A stretch of 64,000 nt of DNA from Lentzea albidocapillata subsp. violacea. Lineage in GTDB: Bacteria; Actinomycetota; Actinomycetes; Mycobacteriales; Pseudonocardiaceae. The stretch is from assembly GCF_900100275.1 (NCBI RefSeq), contig NZ_FNET01000024.1, forward strand, positions 57,143 to 121,142. The letters run 5' to 3'. Under the pieces are notes generated by a model. That model worked only from the letters and a program-made list of their open reading frames with translations. It was not told the origin of the DNA and made no database searches. The number at the start of each line of letters is the position of its first letter. Within the stretch, counting starts at the first letter, position 1. The position numbers were made by a program, and so were the translations under genes. Shown here one piece after another: positions 63,704 to 64,000 of the stretch.

Positions 63704-63740
63704 GACGGCCCTCTGGAGCGTTTGCTTCGGGGGGTCGTTT
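63704..63740 (+). terminator. Terminator after rpoC
   Basis: CGGCCCTC pairs GGGGGGTCG with G-U wobbles across a 15-nt loop and is followed by TTTTG. Weaker than the rplL terminators. Confidence 0.5.
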
Positions 63741-63747
63741 TGCGTTT

Positions 63748-63908
63748 GCGCGGCTTGTGGTGTGGTCGGTTTGTGGGCGGCGAGCTTGCGGTTGCGTGCT
63801 TCCCCTGGGGGCGCTGCCCCCAGACCCCCGGCAATCTGATCAGGGGGTAGCGCCGCCCGTAGGTAGATGGCACGCCTGTTGCTGTGGGCGGCTGCCTGTT
63901 GCTTAGAG
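63748..63908. repeat. 161-bp dispersed repeat, copy 2
   Basis: Same 161-bp unit as 44261-44421, starting GCGCGGCTTG and ending CTTAGAG, in the same orientation, again just downstream of a ribosomal/RNA polymerase operon. The 57-bp core (63792-63848) is identical. The similarity stops abruptly at 63908, where the transposase-like sequence begins. Confidence 0.9.
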
Positions 63909-63925
63909 GGACGCTCCTATAGATG

Positions 63926-64000
63926 TCAAGCAGTGAGTGCGAGGTCTTTCATGATCGCTGTGTGGGCTTCGCGGAGGATATAGCGCTTGAGGCAGCGGAT
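63926..64000 (-). pseudogene. 3' end of an IS110-like transposase (partial, runs off the window)
   Basis: The minus strand from 64000 encodes IRCLKRYILREAHTAIMKDL followed by ALTA and TGA (63926-63928). RCLKRYxxRE is the characteristic C-terminal block of IS110/IS1111-family transposases. Only 24 codons lie in the window, so completeness cannot be judged; it may be intact beyond position 64000. Confidence 0.6.

Overview
The window is high-GC actinobacterial chromosome. The organism is probably a member of the Pseudonocardiales (Lentzea/Saccharothrix/Amycolatopsis-like). Evidence: GTG and TTG starts throughout, rpmG-hadA-hadB-trpT-secE-nusG-rplK-rplA synteny, a full mce operon between rplL and rpoB, no mycolate-type hadC, and an AICE in tRNA-Tyr. 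The genus is inferred; no 16S gene is present.

Layout. 1-2.3 kb: enoyl-CoA hydratase, Lrp/AsnC regulator and divergent ddaH. 2.3-6.5 kb: a compact restriction-modification island with two GIY-YIG nucleases on the minus strand, divergent from an m5C methyltransferase and a long Vsr-type nuclease. 6.5-14.5 kb: ordinary chromosome with GNAT, a secreted lytic transglycosylase behind a start-sequestering hairpin, a LysR regulator, an orphan nuoB/C/I-like trio, htpX, rfbA and a YajQ-family gene.

14,608-27,657: an integrated actinomycete integrative and conjugative element (AICE). Two 50-bp copies of the 3' end of tRNA-Tyr, exactly 13,000 bp apart, flank int, xis, a DUF3631 ATPase, an orphan m5C methyltransferase, a primase-polymerase, an FtsK-type TraB, Spd-like membrane proteins and a small cargo operon. 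A divergent GntR regulator, a glycosyltransferase, an 81-bp inverted repeat built of GGTAAC-type iterons and a hicBA toxin-antitoxin pair complete it. Most minus-strand genes overlap by 1-4 nt, so transfer, replication and excision look like one or two long operons, probably repressed by GntR acting on AGACGTCT-type sites.

27.7-35.8 kb: PP2C-like phosphatase; HxlR regulator divergent from an imine-reductase-like gene and an SDR; a carboxymuconolactone decarboxylase with an ECF41-like promoter; GNAT; PhzF; and a membrane GGDEF-EAL protein. 35.8-44.2 kb: tRNA-Thr, tRNA-Met, rpmG, hadAB, tRNA-Trp, secE, nusG, rplK, rplA, then (after a GlxA-type regulator, a second imine-reductase-like gene and a membrane protein) the L10 leader with rplJ-rplL.

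44.2-44.86 kb is a non-coding block: terminators, a 161-bp dispersed repeat and a large nested palindrome. 44.86-55.7 kb: an mceG(mkl)-yrbEAB-mceABCDEF-mas operon for an Mce lipid importer. 56.2-63.7 kb: rpoB and rpoC. The window ends in a second copy of the 161-bp repeat, which runs directly into the 3' end of an IS110-like transposase.
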